Positions 4,695 through 5,491 of a stretch of DNA of 5,491 bases are shown in pieces. The notes under the pieces are model-generated. The model was not told where the DNA came from. It ran no database searches and saw only the letters and a program-made list of their open reading frames with translations. Each line of letters opens with the position of its first letter. The stretch's first letter is position 1. The translations under genes and the position numbers were made by a program. The stretch is taken from NCBI GenBank assembly GCA_003510325.1, contig DONB01000070.1, positions 495 to 5,985 on the forward strand. Reading direction: 5' to 3'. This stretch comes from Thiobacillus sp. Lineage in GTDB: Bacteria > Pseudomonadota > Gammaproteobacteria > Burkholderiales > Thiobacillaceae.

Positions 4695-5491
4695 TCAGCC
4701 CACGCGCCAACGTATCGCCTCGCCGGCACGTAGCGGCACCAGGGACGTTTCGCCCAGTTCGAGGCTCGCGGGTACAGTCCAGCTTTCGCGCCAGAGGGTG
4801 ATGGTGTCGGTGTGGCGCGGCAGGCCGTAGAAATCCGCGCCGTAAAAACCGGCAAAGGCCTCCAGCCTGTCGAGCGCACCGGCGTCCTCGAAGGCTTCGG
4901 CATACAGTTCGATCGCGGCGTGCGCGGAATAGATGCCCGCGCAACCGCACGCGGTTTCCTTGGCGCCCACCGCATGCGGCGCGGAATCGGTGCCGAGAAA
5001 GAACTTGGGGTTGCCGGAGATCGCCGCCGCCACCAGCGCCTGACGATGCTGCTCGCGCTTCAATACCGGCAGGCAATACAGGTGCGGGCGGATGCCTCCA
5101 CGAAACATGGCATTGCGGTTGTACAGCAGGTGATGGACCGTGACGGTGGCGGCGACGGTGGCCGGTGCTGCCGCGACGAACTCGGCGGCCTGCCGCGTGG
5201 TGATGTGCTCGAGCACGATCTTCAGCCCGGGAAAATCCTTCATCAGCCGCACGAGATGGCGTTCGATGAAGACCGCCTCGCGGTCGAACACATCGACCTC
5301 GGAATCGACCACTTCGCCGTGCAGCAGCAGCGGCATGCCGACTTCCTCCATTGCCGCAATTGCCCTGTAGGCCTTGGCGAGATCGGTGACGCCGGAGTCT
5401 GAGTTGGTCGTCGCACCGGCGGGGTAATACTTCACCGCATGCACGAAGCCGCTATCCCGCGCGCGGCGGACTTCCTCGGGCGTCGTATTGT
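4695..5491 (-). CDS. pyrC: Dihydroorotase PyrC, 5' end beyond window
   Basis: Cytoplasmic zinc enzyme of de novo pyrimidine synthesis that interconverts N-carbamoyl-L-aspartate and L-dihydroorotate. The last 264 residues are present; the frame stays open to the right edge ([15 protein letters not shown]...), and the N-terminal HxHxR metal motif is not in the window. Seen, in order: [17 protein letters not shown], whose Lys (codon 5432-5430) is the carboxylated zinc-bridging residue; LLLHGEV with a metal His (5321-5319); LEHITT with another (5207-5205); [12 protein letters not shown]; and GTDSAPH with the catalytic Asp. The CGCAG stretch and the end RWRVG also match the E. coli-type (class II) enzyme. 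The GTG at 5444 is internal, not a start. It converges on the gene at 4087 with a terminator in between. Identity is secure. Confidence 0.97.
   Translation of the reverse strand, partial: NTTPEEVRRARDSGFVHAVKYYPAGATTNSDSGVTDLAKAYRAIAAMEEVGMPLLLHGEVVDSEVDVFDREAVFIERHLVRLMKDFPGLKIVLEHITTRQAAEFVAAAPATVAATVTVHHLLYNRNAMFRGGIRPHLYCLPVLKREQHRQALVAAAISGNPKFFLGTDSAPHAVGAKETACGCAGIYSAHAAIELYAEAFEDAGALDRLEAFAGFYGADFYGLPRHTDTITLWRESWTVPASLELGETSLVPLRAGEAIRWRVG

Noticed and set aside
4053..4733. 226-codon plus-strand frame overlapping the membrane protein
   Set aside because: An alternate-frame shadow rich in Arg, Pro and His; it runs through the terminator, whereas the frame at 4087 has a ribosome binding site and coherent membrane segments.
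1..5491. A novel defence, mobile or biosynthetic system
   Set aside because: All coding space is taken by conserved housekeeping genes plus one small membrane protein; no transposase, integrase, nuclease, toxin or CRISPR repeat was seen on either strand.

Overview
The window reads as a core chromosomal segment of a GC-rich Betaproteobacterium. This is inferred from the gene order (RNase P RNA gene directly upstream of the mraZ-rsmH-ftsL-ftsI start of the division and cell wall, dcw, cluster), from protein sequences close to proteobacterial families, and from a 170-residue membrane protein of a type I associate with betaproteobacteria. Coding DNA is clearly GC-rich; the roughly 270 bases between mraZ and rnpB are much richer in A and T. 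Genus cannot be fixed from sequence alone.

Layout, left to right. Positions 1-3355 are the minus-strand dcw operon, transcribed right to left: mraZ (2909-3355), rsmH (1977-2909), ftsL (1598-1870) and ftsI (1-1601, running off the left edge). mraZ/rsmH and ftsL/ftsI overlap by 1 and 4 bases. Only rsmH and ftsL are separated, by a spacer that looks inserted: an exact 12-base direct repeat spans both junctions, and removing one 110-base unit would restore a 4-base overlap.

Positions 3356-3490 hold the mraZ leader, a good sigma-70 promoter and four MraZ boxes at exact 10-base spacing. Positions 3494-3627 hold a minus-strand intrinsic terminator, one perfect DnaA-box sequence and AT-rich inverted repeats. 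Positions 3628-3922 are rnpB (minus strand), a type A RNase P RNA that is unusually short because its specificity domain is reduced. Its -10 box is at 3928-3933.

On the plus strand, 4087-4599 encodes a small two-helix membrane protein of unknown function (DUF1269-like). It faces pyrC (dihydroorotase, minus strand, 4695 to the right edge, 5' end missing), with hairpins and an intrinsic terminator between the convergent ends.

Functionally, MraZ represses its own operon, RsmH matures the 30S decoding centre, and FtsL and FtsI build the septum. RNase P and PyrC are housekeeping neighbours. I saw no defence system, mobile-element gene, tRNA or CRISPR array. The most unusual items are the apparent insertion between rsmH and ftsL and the reduced RNase P RNA.
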